17,832 nt of DNA from CAYNGH01 sp964396845 (GTDB lineage: Bacteria > Vulcanimicrobiota > JAJTBE01 > CAYNGH01): NCBI GenBank assembly GCA_964396845.1, contig CAYNGH010000060.1, positions 1-17,832 of the forward strand, in the 5' to 3' direction. The notes beneath the pieces were generated by a model, which was not told where the DNA came from, searched no databases, and saw only the letters and a program-made list of their open reading frames with translations. Of the stretch, positions 1 through 6,950 are shown piece after piece; position 1 is the stretch's first letter, and the number at the start of each line of letters is the position of its first letter. The translations under genes were made by a program, and so were the position numbers.

Positions 1-3
1 TTC

Positions 4-22
4 CCCATTTTCTAAAAATGGG
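4..22. repeat. Perfect 8-bp palindrome, first of a tandem pair
   Basis: CCCATTTT (4-11), a 3-nt loop and AAAATGGG (15-22) form a perfect inverted repeat. It starts with TTCCCC, as does the next palindrome. It could be a small dispersed palindromic repeat or the end of a terminator for a gene left of the window. No T-run follows on the + strand, which argues against a simple terminator. Confidence 0.55.
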
Positions 23-37
23 TCCCGACTTGTATTC

Positions 38-54
38 CCCGGTTTTAAACCGGG
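38..54. repeat. Perfect 8-bp palindrome, second of a tandem pair
   Basis: CCCGGTTT (38-45), one base and AAACCGGG (47-54) pair perfectly; in RNA the loop would open to a few bases more. It is preceded by TTCC at 35, 34 bp after the same start in the first palindrome, and TTTCCCCC recurs at 62-69. The layout suggests a palindromic intergenic repeat family. The copy number elsewhere is not visible. Confidence 0.55.
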
Positions 55-97
55 CGAAAAAGTTTCCCCCGAGAATAAAAAATGCGTAAGTCCTGTA

Positions 98-114
98 CTT
101 AATCGAACACCAAT
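98..114 (+). repeat. Copy 1 of a 17-bp intergenic motif
   Basis: CTTAATCGAACACCAAT matches 948-964 at 16 of 17 positions (T/C at the sixth). It lies 82 nt before the lipoprotein start codon. The function is unknown; it could be a regulatory site or a remnant of a local duplication. Confidence 0.6.
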
Positions 115-196
115 GAAAAATTCCTCAGACCCCCGGGAGAAGGGTTTGCAGGAAGAAGATATAAATGACAGGTAACAGTTTTATCGGAGTGATGAA

Positions 197-898
197 ATGC
201 AAAGACGAAGACAAAAAGACATTGTGACGCTGACCCTTATGCTGGCAGTGCTTATAATCTCCACGGCGGTGTTTCTTCCGGGATGCGCCAGCGGGCCAGC
301 CGACGGCGATAAAAACGGTGTTCTGAGAATAACTCTGGGGGTTTCGGAATCCGGAGGGATTGACACCGGAGGATATGGTTATTATGCAGTCCTCTTCAAC
401 AGCAGGGCCGAAGCCATAGAGGTGACCAATTTTGAAACCTTTACCGACTTCATCCGCTATGACGGCTTGAATTTCCGCTGGTATCACCGCCAGGGGAATG
501 TCCCCAGTCCCGGATATACCTGGGTGGATGCGGGAAGCATGAATTCCAGCTCATTCATAGCCAGTGATGGAAACTCCATTGTCATCAGGATTGACCTTGA
601 TGACAGGACTCATTTCTTCAACCAGTATATTGAGAGCCGTCGATTCACAGCCCATGTGGTGACCACGGATCAGAGCAATGCTCTTTTGGGCCGGGCAGTT
701 GATACCCTGGGCCAGGGGCCTTCCATTTCTGGAAATTCTTTATATACAGTTTTCTTCGATTCCGTCACGGGGCTGGTGTCCCCGGCACCTCCGGGATATC
801 CCGGGGATCCTGTGGGAGATTATGATGTGAAGCCGGATTTGGAATATTTCCCTTATGAGAGTTATGATATTGAACGGTTCTCCCTGGAGCTGGAGTAA
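197..898 (+). CDS. Orphan lipoprotein, 233 aa
   Basis: This is a predicted secreted lipoprotein of unknown function. Residues 1-7 are basic, 9-27 form a hydrophobic segment, and the lipobox LPGC ends at Cys30, the likely lipidated residue; Pro at -2 is uncommon but tolerated. The mature part is polar, rich in Gly, Ser, Tyr and Asp, and looks beta-strand dominated, with a Pro/Gly linker near residues 195-206 and an acidic, aromatic C-terminus. The start is set by GGAG at 186-189, 7 nt before ATG. It ends 79 nt before tlyA on the same strand, and both genes are preceded by the same 17-bp motif, so shared regulation is possible. No family was recognised. The secretion signal is clear, but the role is not. 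Confidence 0.8.
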   Translation: MQRRRQKDIVTLTLMLAVLIISTAVFLPGCASGPADGDKNGVLRITLGVSESGGIDTGGYGYYAVLFNSRAEAIEVTNFETFTDFIRYDGLNFRWYHRQGNVPSPGYTWVDAGSMNSSSFIASDGNSIVIRIDLDDRTHFFNQYIESRRFTAHVVTTDQSNALLGRAVDTLGQGPSISGNSLYTVFFDSVTGLVSPAPPGYPGDPVGDYDVKPDLEYFPYESYDIERFSLELE

Positions 899-947
899 GA
901 CAGCGGGAGAAACCCCAACCCGACAGCACAGCCACCGAGGCATACTG

Positions 948-964
948 CTTAACCGAACACCAAT
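948..964 (+). repeat. Copy 2 of a 17-bp intergenic motif
   Basis: CTTAACCGAACACCAAT is the partner of the motif at 98-114. This copy ends 3 nt before the tlyA Shine-Dalgarno sequence, so it would lie in the 5' leader or just upstream of it. Confidence 0.6.
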
Positions 965-967
965 ACT

Positions 968-972
968 GGAGG
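968..972 (+). promoter_or_regulatory. Shine-Dalgarno fixing the TTG start of tlyA
   Basis: GGAGG lies 5 nt before TTG 978. No in-frame ATG occurs before residue 33, inside the S4 domain, so the TTG start is strongly favoured. Confidence 0.75.
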
Positions 973-977
973 CTTGA

Positions 978-1739
978 TTGAATCAAAAGGGCCGGGATAA
1001 AATTATAAAGGTCCGGCTGGATCAGATTCTTGTGGATCGAGGGCTGGCGGAAAACAGATCCCGGGCATTGGCTATGATTATGGCGGGGATTGTCCGGGTG
1101 GGGGATCATGCAGGCGTAAAAGGGGGAGAAATGCACCGGGAAGATGTACCGGTGGAGTTGACAGGGCCGGTTCATCCCTATGTAAGCCGGGGAGGATTGA
1201 AACTGAAACATGGGCTGGAGCATTTCTCCGTTGATGTTGGGGATGCCATCTGCCTCGATGCCGGGGCATCAACCGGTGGTTTCACCCACTGCCTTCTTCT
1301 GGAAGGCGCACAGAAAGTATGGGCAGTGGATGTGGGTTACGGCCAGCTGGATTACCGTCTTCGAAAAGATCCCCGGGTAGTGGTGGTGGAACGTTGCAAT
1401 GTCCGGTATCTCACTGAAGAACAAGTGCCCCGGAAAATGGACATTATCACCGGGGACTTGTCTTTTATATCCTTGACCCTGGTCTTGAAGACCCTGTATG
1501 GTTTTCTTCGGCCCGGTGGTTTGATGCTCCTGTTGATAAAGCCTCAGTTTGAAGCTCCCAGGGGTTCCGCTCCCAGGGGAGTGGTGAGAGATCCGGATAT
1601 TCGCCGGTGTGCTGTGGAGAAAGTGGCAGATTTTGCCGTGTCCATGGGTCTGGAGTATCGGGGAGCTGTGGAATCGCCCATTACCGGGCCCAAGGGCAAT
1701 GTGGAATATATTGGATGCTTCCGCAGAAGTGCCGGATAA
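978..1739 (+). CDS. tlyA: TlyA family rRNA 2'-O-methyltransferase / haemolysin-like protein
   Basis: This is an SAM-dependent 2'-O-ribose methyltransferase acting on rRNA; characterised homologues modify 16S and/or 23S rRNA, and the family was first described as haemolysins. At 253 aa it has the usual length. An S4 RNA-binding domain spans about residues 12-65, followed by an FtsJ-type Rossmann methyltransferase domain. Visible motifs are SRGGLKL (70-76), the SAM loop DAGASTGGF (94-102), DVGYGQL (118-124), DLSFISL (160-166), LIKPQFE (186-192) and GPKGNVEY (237-244). K75, D160, K188 and E243 match the K-D-K-E catalytic residues of the family, so the enzyme looks active. The start is TTG with GGAGG 5 nt upstream. 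The next gene follows after 72 nt and is probably cotranscribed. Confidence 0.93.
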   Translation: MNQKGRDKIIKVRLDQILVDRGLAENRSRALAMIMAGIVRVGDHAGVKGGEMHREDVPVELTGPVHPYVSRGGLKLKHGLEHFSVDVGDAICLDAGASTGGFTHCLLLEGAQKVWAVDVGYGQLDYRLRKDPRVVVVERCNVRYLTEEQVPRKMDIITGDLSFISLTLVLKTLYGFLRPGGLMLLLIKPQFEAPRGSAPRGVVRDPDIRRCAVEKVADFAVSMGLEYRGAVESPITGPKGNVEYIGCFRRSAG

Positions 1740-1811
1740 AATCCGTGGCCACACAGGAGGAAATGGACGGGACAAAAGATAATACCTGCAGGAAAAGATG
1801 GAGAGTTAATC

Positions 1812-2840
1812 ATGAGAGTGCTGATAGTGGGAGCCGGGGCCATCGGGACGATGATTGGCGGGGTTCTGACCAGAGCCGGCCACAGGGTGACATATCTGGA
1901 TTTGCCCCAGGTGGTTGAAAAGATCAAATCTTCAAAAATCAGAGTTGAAGGGCTGGGGGATGTCATTGAAACTTCTGATTTTGATGCGGTGGATGATATT
2001 GCCGGGCTGGATCCCTTCGATCTTTGTGTGGTGGCGGTCAAGTCTTACTGCACCAGGGCTGCCATGGAAAAGGTCACCGATGATGTGGCCTCGGTGATTC
2101 TCACCTTTCAAAACGGACTTGACAATGAGGAGCTTCTTTCTGAACGTTACGGCCCTCACCGGGTGGTGGGAGGATCCATCACATATCCTGTGGCTCTTCT
2201 GGACACAGGTTATGTCCGCATAGAAAATTCCCGGGGAGGAATCGGCCTGGCCCCGGTGGAGGGATCCCTGGACATATCGGAGATTGTCGAGATTTTTACC
2301 CGGGGAGGAATGCAGGTTATTTCCACCGGGGATTATCGAAGCCTGAAATGGTCAAAACTCCTGTTGAATCTCATATGCAACGCCACATGCGCAATTCTGG
2401 ACATGACCCCGGGAGAGATTTTTTCGGATCGCCGCCTGGTGGCCATTGAGCAGAGGCAGATCCAGGAAGCCCTGCGGGTGATGGATCGACGGCGGATCCC
2501 GGTGATGAACCTGCCTGGATATCCCGTCATACCCTTTACTGCTCTTTACAGGGTATCGCCCCCTTCAGTACTCAAGCTCCTGATGAAAAAGAAAATTGCC
2601 CGGGGACGCGGGGATAAGAAACCTTCGTTGCTTCTGGAGATGGAAAAGGGAAGCGGTTGTACCGAGGTGAGATACCTTAACGGTGCTGTTTACCGACAGG
2701 CTTTTTCTGCAGCCCTGAGGGCACCGGTAAACAAGATCCTCTATGAAACCCTTGAGGATATTGTCCGGGGATTTATTTCTCCCGATGATTTTCGAAGGAA
2801 CCCGGAGAATTTTCTTAACCTTTTCCGGCTGGGCAAATAA
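1812..2840 (+). CDS. panE: Ketopantoate reductase (2-dehydropantoate 2-reductase) family
   Basis: This is probably an NADPH-dependent reductase of the ApbA/PanE family, which reduces 2-dehydropantoate to pantoate for coenzyme A synthesis in the cytosol. Residues 1-30 form a Rossmann strand-loop with GAGAIG at 7-12. VAVKSY (75-80), FQNGL (99-103), KWSKLLLN (179-186, catalytic Lys182 and Asn186) and Asn190 fit the family. In the C-terminal domain KPSLLL (270-275) and GCTEVRYLNGAV (282-293) match the substrate site, with Glu285 as the conserved acid. At 342 aa it is longer than the usual 300-310; the extra length lies around 230-270. GGAG at 1800-1803 is 8 nt before ATG. No panB, panC or panD is nearby, so a related 2-oxoacid reductase with another substrate cannot be excluded. 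Confidence 0.85.
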   Translation: MRVLIVGAGAIGTMIGGVLTRAGHRVTYLDLPQVVEKIKSSKIRVEGLGDVIETSDFDAVDDIAGLDPFDLCVVAVKSYCTRAAMEKVTDDVASVILTFQNGLDNEELLSERYGPHRVVGGSITYPVALLDTGYVRIENSRGGIGLAPVEGSLDISEIVEIFTRGGMQVISTGDYRSLKWSKLLLNLICNATCAILDMTPGEIFSDRRLVAIEQRQIQEALRVMDRRRIPVMNLPGYPVIPFTALYRVSPPSVLKLLMKKKIARGRGDKKPSLLLEMEKGSGCTEVRYLNGAVYRQAFSAALRAPVNKILYETLEDIVRGFISPDDFRRNPENFLNLFRLGK

Positions 2841-3134
2841 AAACCCGGCGCAAAGTCCCTTCTTCATATCCTGTCCTGCTTCGTCCTGTGCCTGTTATTG
2901 TGCCTGGTCTTTTACTGCATCCTTGACTGCGTTTGGTGCTTTTTTTCTGGCTTGATCAGTTCTTCGAACAGACAGGTTTCCGGGATGACTTTTACCGGGT
3001 TTGTCTTTTATATTTCTCCGGGGTCAAAGAAACACTTTTTTGACGGGGGCTGAAGTCCTGGGCAAGGAGAATATTTTTGCCTTATCGAAACTTCAGCGGG
3101 GTCACTTTATGGATATGGAAAGGAAAGACAGCAC
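2841..3134. other. 294-bp gap with a low-complexity pyrimidine-rich tract
   Basis: The first part (about 2865-2950) is rich in TCCTG and GCCTG units on the + strand. The minus strand reads as a Lys/Ala/Gln/Asp-rich frame ending in TAA near 2900, but it has no ATG, GTG or TTG start after its upstream stop. It may be a decayed gene end or simple sequence. The rest (2950-3134) has no convincing sigma70 promoter. AAGGAG at 3064-3069 precedes a TTG at 3077 in a frame that stays open for 81 codons but overlaps the better gene at 3135. Confidence 0.4.
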
Positions 3135-3749
3135 TTGAGCAGTTTGGGTTTTCCCGGGGACATACCCCTGGAAATGCCGGGGACAGGGAGCCAAGGGTTT
3201 GCCAGGGGTGGTTTTCTGGGCGGATTTCCCCGGCAGGGGGAGGATCTGGAGGACCTGGGGATACTGGGTTATCTTTATTATGTCTGCAGTTATCTTGGAT
3301 CCACCGATTGGGAAGAGATTGAAGCAGAGAACGTGATGGAGAATCTTGAAAGCCTGGCCGATGATCTCGAAGGGCTGGAATCCTGTTATCTCAACCCTGC
3401 TCCTCCCGGCGGGAAAAGCATCCGGGAAGTTATGCTGGAGATTGTATCCCACCTGCTAAATGCCATGGAAGAACTGGCATCTTACATGGAAGACAATCTC
3501 GAATCTCATCTTGAAGAAGGGGTGTCCCTGCTGAATCTGTCCAGTGAGATGGTGGAAGCCCTGTTAGGGACGGTTTCCCAGGAGAGGCTGGAGCTGGCGG
3601 AGTTTATGTCCCAGCTGGACAAAGAAGGCATCCCCGGCAGAGAAAAGGCGAACAGGGAAAAATTGATCCGCATCAACCTGACTGATGCCGATTCGCCGAT
3701 TACAGAAGAGCTTTCCGATGATCTTCCGGATAAGGATGACTATTATTAG
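3135..3749 (+). CDS. Acidic helical protein, 204 aa, unknown function
   Basis: No family was recognised. The N-terminal 36 residues are rich in Gly, Pro and Phe. Residues about 38-160 are predicted amphipathic helices, strongly acidic (many Glu/Asp-Leu repeats), consistent with a helical bundle or short coiled coil. The C-terminus (about 176-204) is polar and acidic, ending in DDYY. There is no signal peptide or membrane segment. The start is TTG with AAGGA at 3120-3124, 10 nt upstream, which is only moderate support. A competing TTG at 3077 in another frame has a better-spaced AAGGAG, but that reading is short and Gly/Arg-rich, while this frame stays open for 205 codons with gene-like composition. 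The stop codon overlaps that of a small minus-strand ORF. The N-terminal boundary is uncertain. Confidence 0.65.
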   Translation: MSSLGFPGDIPLEMPGTGSQGFARGGFLGGFPRQGEDLEDLGILGYLYYVCSYLGSTDWEEIEAENVMENLESLADDLEGLESCYLNPAPPGGKSIREVMLEIVSHLLNAMEELASYMEDNLESHLEEGVSLLNLSSEMVEALLGTVSQERLELAEFMSQLDKEGIPGREKANREKLIRINLTDADSPITEELSDDLPDKDDYY

Positions 3750-3928
3750 CCGGAATCCAAATATGCTGGCTTCAAAATGAAATTTGCTTGATTAAACTGT
3801 ACTTTTTCGACAAACTCAGGGCCTGTCAGCATAAATCTTTCAGAAGGGGAGCCGGGAGATCCCATAGCCAAGAGCCGGAACATAACAATGATAAAAATCG
3901 GCATGATACTGAGAAACCAGGGAAGCAT
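3746..3928 (-). CDS. Possible small membrane protein, 60 aa
   Basis: This is a short minus-strand reading frame whose product begins with a hydrophobic stretch (about residues 3-20) fit for one membrane helix or a signal anchor, followed by a polar tail. Codon choice resembles the surrounding genes. Against it, there is no clear Shine-Dalgarno before the ATG, the start codon overlaps the -35 box of the + strand promoter at 3928, and no family was recognised. The stop (3746-3748) overlaps the stop of the + strand gene (3747-3749). It may be real, a gene remnant or chance. Confidence 0.22.
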   Translation of the reverse strand: MLPWFLSIMPIFIIVMFRLLAMGSPGSPSERFMLTGPEFVEKVQFNQANFILKPAYLDSG

Positions 3929-3957
3929 TGACTTCGACTCATATTCTCTGATTTAAT
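3928..3957 (+). promoter_or_regulatory. Sigma70-type promoter for the SGNH hydrolase gene
   Basis: TTGACT (3928-3933) and TTTAAT (3952-3957) each match consensus at 5 of 6 positions, with an 18-nt spacer. Transcription would start near 3964, leaving a leader of about 70 nt before ATG 4035. Confidence 0.5.
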
Positions 3958-4034
3958 AACGGACTGGAACAGGGTTCCCTGAGAGAAAACCCAGTTAATT
4001 TCTGGAGAGATTAATTGGAATCACTGATAAGCAG

Positions 4035-5201
4035 ATGAAATCAACTGGCAACATAAAAGCATATCCCGCAGTGATTCTCTTTGTTTTTGTATTTCTTTCA
4101 ATTTTTGTCCTGCAAAATACAGGGGTTCTTTTTGCCGGAAACTACCCCGACCCCACTGCGGGCAGAGAAGCTGCCATGGTGGCGTCCTTTCTGCTGATGG
4201 CTCTTGTTTATATGGTTGTCGATTTTTATTTCCTGAAAAAAATGAAGGGATGGCTCAAAGGTGTCGGAGTGTTTCTGGGAGTGATATTTATTCTCCTGGG
4301 GATGGAGGGGTTTCTTCGGCTTTATGACAGGGCCAATCCTGCTGTTTACCGGCCATCCCGGGCCCTGCTTTGGGAGATTACTCCGGGCCTTGCGGGGGTA
4401 TCCGGGAGCGATGGCCGTTTCCAGGTCTGGTCCGACAGATACGGCCTGAGAACCGGCAGGTTGGATGCGGACAGGGAATTGTCCCCGGCAGATGGTGAGA
4501 AACTTCGGGTGCTGATTGTGGGAGATTCCACCTTGTTCGGCTGGCCTCTGAATTTTGAAGAAACCTTTGCCCATTACCTGGCCCTGGAATATACCGGCAC
4601 GAAGGAAATCGAAGTGTTAAACGGCGCAGTCAGCGGTTATTCCAGCCTGCAGGGGCTGCTTTACTTGAATGAACGGGGCTGGAGTTTTAATCCTGATGTC
4701 TTGATAGTGGGTTTCAACAATGACCCCTTCATTGAGCCGGTATCCGACAAAAAACGTCTTGATGCTGCGGGGAGGAATTCGACTGTTTATTCATTGTATT
4801 CGCTGGTTCTTTTTCGTGTAATCCGGGGGCTTATCCTCGATGAGGGGATTCTCCCCAAAAGGGAAGGCAACGGCAGTGAAGCGGGAGAACCCCGCCTGTC
4901 CTCCGGAGAGGTTTCCCGGATCTATGAAGAGATCATTGCCGGTGCTCAATCCCGGAATATAAGAGTAATGATCCTGTCGTTGCCTCTTTGTGATGAAGGA
5001 GGACGGTTTCCCATGGCTGAGGTGTATCGTGGAACAATGAAAGAAACCGCCCGGCTGGGGGGGGCTGAATTTGTGGATTTTTTCAACACCTGGCCCCGGG
5101 ATGGCCCGGAGTTTCTGGATCCTGTTCATCCCGGCCCTGAAGGTCACCGGCTCATGGCCCGGGAAGTGGCCCGCCGGCTGGACTTGAATGAAGAGCCATG
5201 A
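4035..5201 (+). CDS. Membrane-anchored SGNH/GDSL-type hydrolase
   Basis: This is a predicted esterase or acyl-transfer enzyme of the SGNH fold. Three hydrophobic segments (about residues 10-28, 46-66 and 74-90) anchor it in the cytoplasmic membrane. The catalytic domain starts near 156. Block I has GDST with nucleophile Ser165, Gly201 in a GAVSGYSS stretch can serve the oxyanion hole, block III has FNND with Asn228, and block V has DPVH with Asp362 and His365. All four name-giving residues are present. The side of the membrane carrying the domain is not certain; with three helices, N-in would put it outside, where cell-envelope polymers could be substrates. The Shine-Dalgarno is weak (GGAA about 15 nt upstream), but a good promoter lies at 3928-3957. 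The substrate is unknown. Confidence 0.8.
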   Translation: MKSTGNIKAYPAVILFVFVFLSIFVLQNTGVLFAGNYPDPTAGREAAMVASFLLMALVYMVVDFYFLKKMKGWLKGVGVFLGVIFILLGMEGFLRLYDRANPAVYRPSRALLWEITPGLAGVSGSDGRFQVWSDRYGLRTGRLDADRELSPADGEKLRVLIVGDSTLFGWPLNFEETFAHYLALEYTGTKEIEVLNGAVSGYSSLQGLLYLNERGWSFNPDVLIVGFNNDPFIEPVSDKKRLDAAGRNSTVYSLYSLVLFRVIRGLILDEGILPKREGNGSEAGEPRLSSGEVSRIYEEIIAGAQSRNIRVMILSLPLCDEGGRFPMAEVYRGTMKETARLGGAEFVDFFNTWPRDGPEFLDPVHPGPEGHRLMAREVARRLDLNEEP

Positions 5202-5317
5202 TGACTGCTGTAAGGTTGGAGATTAGCATTTCGGCGGGCCGGCACAAGGTATCTGAAGGTAATATCTATTTTCTGTGGAATCTGTTTTTCTTGAAAATTT
5301 GCCCTTGAGGCATGGAA

Positions 5318-5330
5318 AGGTGAGTGGAGG
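5318..5330 (+). promoter_or_regulatory. Ribosome binding site of the S10 peptidase gene
   Basis: AGGTGA (5318-5323) lies 7 nt before ATG 5331; a second GGAGG (5326-5330) abuts the start codon and is too close to serve it. The first element is the likely functional site. Confidence 0.6.
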
Positions 5331-6830
5331 ATGTCGGAATTTCGTAATGCCATAAAGCTGCTGGCAGAGGAGCTTTCCCGAACAAAGGAAGATAAGAAGA
5401 AGAAAGAGGAAATGGTGGGAGATAAACCGTCTGTCACCCATCATGTTATTGAGCTTGAGGATGGGCCTTTCCGCTACAAGGCCACTGCAGGCTATCTTCA
5501 CATGAAGGATGAGCATCAGAAACTCAAGGCCCGGTGCTTTTTCATATCATACGAAAAAGAAGGACTCAAAGACACAAAGGATCGGCCTGTTACCTTTGCT
5601 TTTAATGGCGGCCCCGGGGCAGCCTCGGCCTGGGTTCACTTCGGCGCCATGGGCCCCAAGAGGATTGTCACCACTGACAACGGCGAGATACTGCCAGCTC
5701 CTTACCGTTATGAGGACAACATGGAAACATGGCTGGAGTTCACAGACCTGGTCTTTATGGATCCTGTGGGCACCGGTTTTTCATGGCACGAAAAAGATGA
5801 AGACCCCAAACAGTTTTTCGGGGTTGAAGAAGATTTGCAGGCCGGCGGTGATTTCATCCGGCTGTGGGTAACCAAGAACCAGCGGTGGCTTTCGCCCAAG
5901 TATGTTGCCGGGGAGAGCTACGGCACCTTCCGGGGAGCCGGCCTGGCAAATTATCTCCAAGGCCGGCACGCCATGGACTTTAACGGAATCATCATGATTT
6001 CCTCGGTACTCAACTTTCTTACCTTCAGCTTTGCCACGGGGAACGATACTCCCTATGTCCTTTACCTGCCGGCTTATACCGCCACCGCCCATTACCACGG
6101 CAAACTGCCTGCTCACCTGCAGTCCAGGGACCTGGAAGACCTCTTGAAGGAAGTGGAGGAATGGGCTGTGGGAGAATACTCCGTGGCCCTGTTGCGGGGC
6201 AGTGCCCTATCTCCTGAGGATGAGAAGAAAATCGCCGGGAAAATGTCGGAATATACCGGCCTGCCCGTCGATTATATTCTGGACCTCAGACTCCGGGTAA
6301 ACCGTGATCGTTACCTGAAACAGCTGATGCGGGATGAGAGCCTTGTGCTTGGCCCCTATGATGCCCGGATGAAAGCCCACGATGTGGACAAGGGAGCAGA
6401 GAATATCCTGACGGATCCCAGTATGTTCAATGTTTTCGGCCCCTGTATCGCCACCCTGAATCACTACATCAGCAAGGAACTTGACTATGAAAATGAACTG
6501 CCTTATCGTCCCCTTTCCCGGGATGTGAATAAACTGTGGAACTGGCAGTCGGGAGTACCCGGCGGGATGGGGTATATTGATATCACAGACAAACTATCTC
6601 ATACTATGAGTTATAATCCTTATATAAAAGTATTTCTGGCCAACGGATACTACGACCTTTGCACCCCGTATTTCCTGAATCGGCATACGGTGGATCACCT
6701 GCCCCTGTCCAGGGAGCTGTTGGGTAATATTACCTTTAAATGTTATGAGGGTGGACATATGATGTACGTCCACCGGGATTCCAGAATTCGTCTGCGGAAC
6801 GATTTGAGGGAGTTTTACAAAAAAGCATAA
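5331..6830 (+). CDS. Serine carboxypeptidase, peptidase family S10, cytosolic
   Basis: This predicted exopeptidase removes C-terminal amino acids from peptides using an alpha/beta-hydrolase Ser-Asp-His triad. FNGGPGAAS (91-99) carries the oxyanion-hole glycines, DPVGTGFSW (144-152) is a family block, GESYG (194-198) has nucleophile Ser196, LANGYYDLCTP (436-446) has Asp442, and EGGHMMY (473-479) has His476, so the triad is complete. At 499 aa it has the usual length. It has no signal peptide; the N-terminus is charged and Lys/Glu-rich (about 15-28), so it should act in the cytosol, unlike vacuolar or secreted eukaryotic relatives. AGGTGA 7 nt upstream supports the start. The gene ends 39 nt before a strong terminator. 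It follows the SGNH gene by 129 nt without obvious coupling. Confidence 0.92.
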   Translation: MSEFRNAIKLLAEELSRTKEDKKKKEEMVGDKPSVTHHVIELEDGPFRYKATAGYLHMKDEHQKLKARCFFISYEKEGLKDTKDRPVTFAFNGGPGAASAWVHFGAMGPKRIVTTDNGEILPAPYRYEDNMETWLEFTDLVFMDPVGTGFSWHEKDEDPKQFFGVEEDLQAGGDFIRLWVTKNQRWLSPKYVAGESYGTFRGAGLANYLQGRHAMDFNGIIMISSVLNFLTFSFATGNDTPYVLYLPAYTATAHYHGKLPAHLQSRDLEDLLKEVEEWAVGEYSVALLRGSALSPEDEKKIAGKMSEYTGLPVDYILDLRLRVNRDRYLKQLMRDESLVLGPYDARMKAHDVDKGAENILTDPSMFNVFGPCIATLNHYISKELDYENELPYRPLSRDVNKLWNWQSGVPGGMGYIDITDKLSHTMSYNPYIKVFLANGYYDLCTPYFLNRHTVDHLPLSRELLGNITFKCYEGGHMMYVHRDSRIRLRNDLREFYKKA

Positions 6831-6869
6831 TTATAATTCTTTATGTGATAATTTTGTGATAGAATTAAT

Positions 6870-6895
6870 AAAAATGCCGGTTTCCCGGCATTTTT
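6870..6895. terminator. Symmetric intrinsic terminator between convergent genes
   Basis: AAAAATGCCGG (6870-6880), a 4-nt loop and CCGGCATTTTT (6885-6895) form an 11-bp stem with A-runs and T-runs on both flanks, so it can terminate transcription in both directions. It lies between the S10 peptidase gene (+) and the phospholipase-D-like gene (-). Confidence 0.9.
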
Positions 6896-6950
6896 GATAT
6901 TACTTTAACTGTTTCATGCTGACGGCGATTCTTCTGCCGTGGGCTGGTGA

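Noticed and set aside
1..70. CRISPR array at the left edge
   Set aside because: The palindrome arms differ between units and no constant repeat with unique spacers is present; only a short TTCCCC start is shared.
113..175. 20-codon ORF before the lipoprotein
   Set aside because: No Shine-Dalgarno precedes the ATG and the length is within chance expectation.
1763..1918. ATG 1763 with a strong AGGAGG (1755-1760) in another frame
   Set aside because: The frame runs into panE out of register and gives a Gly/Arg/Asp-rich product without features; panE has its own GGAG and ATG at 1812.
765..2041. Long minus-strand ORFs (765-1223, 1269-1775, 1544-2041)
   Set aside because: They lie antisense to tlyA and panE, whose products carry full family motifs; the antisense products are Pro/His/Ser-rich with no recognisable features.
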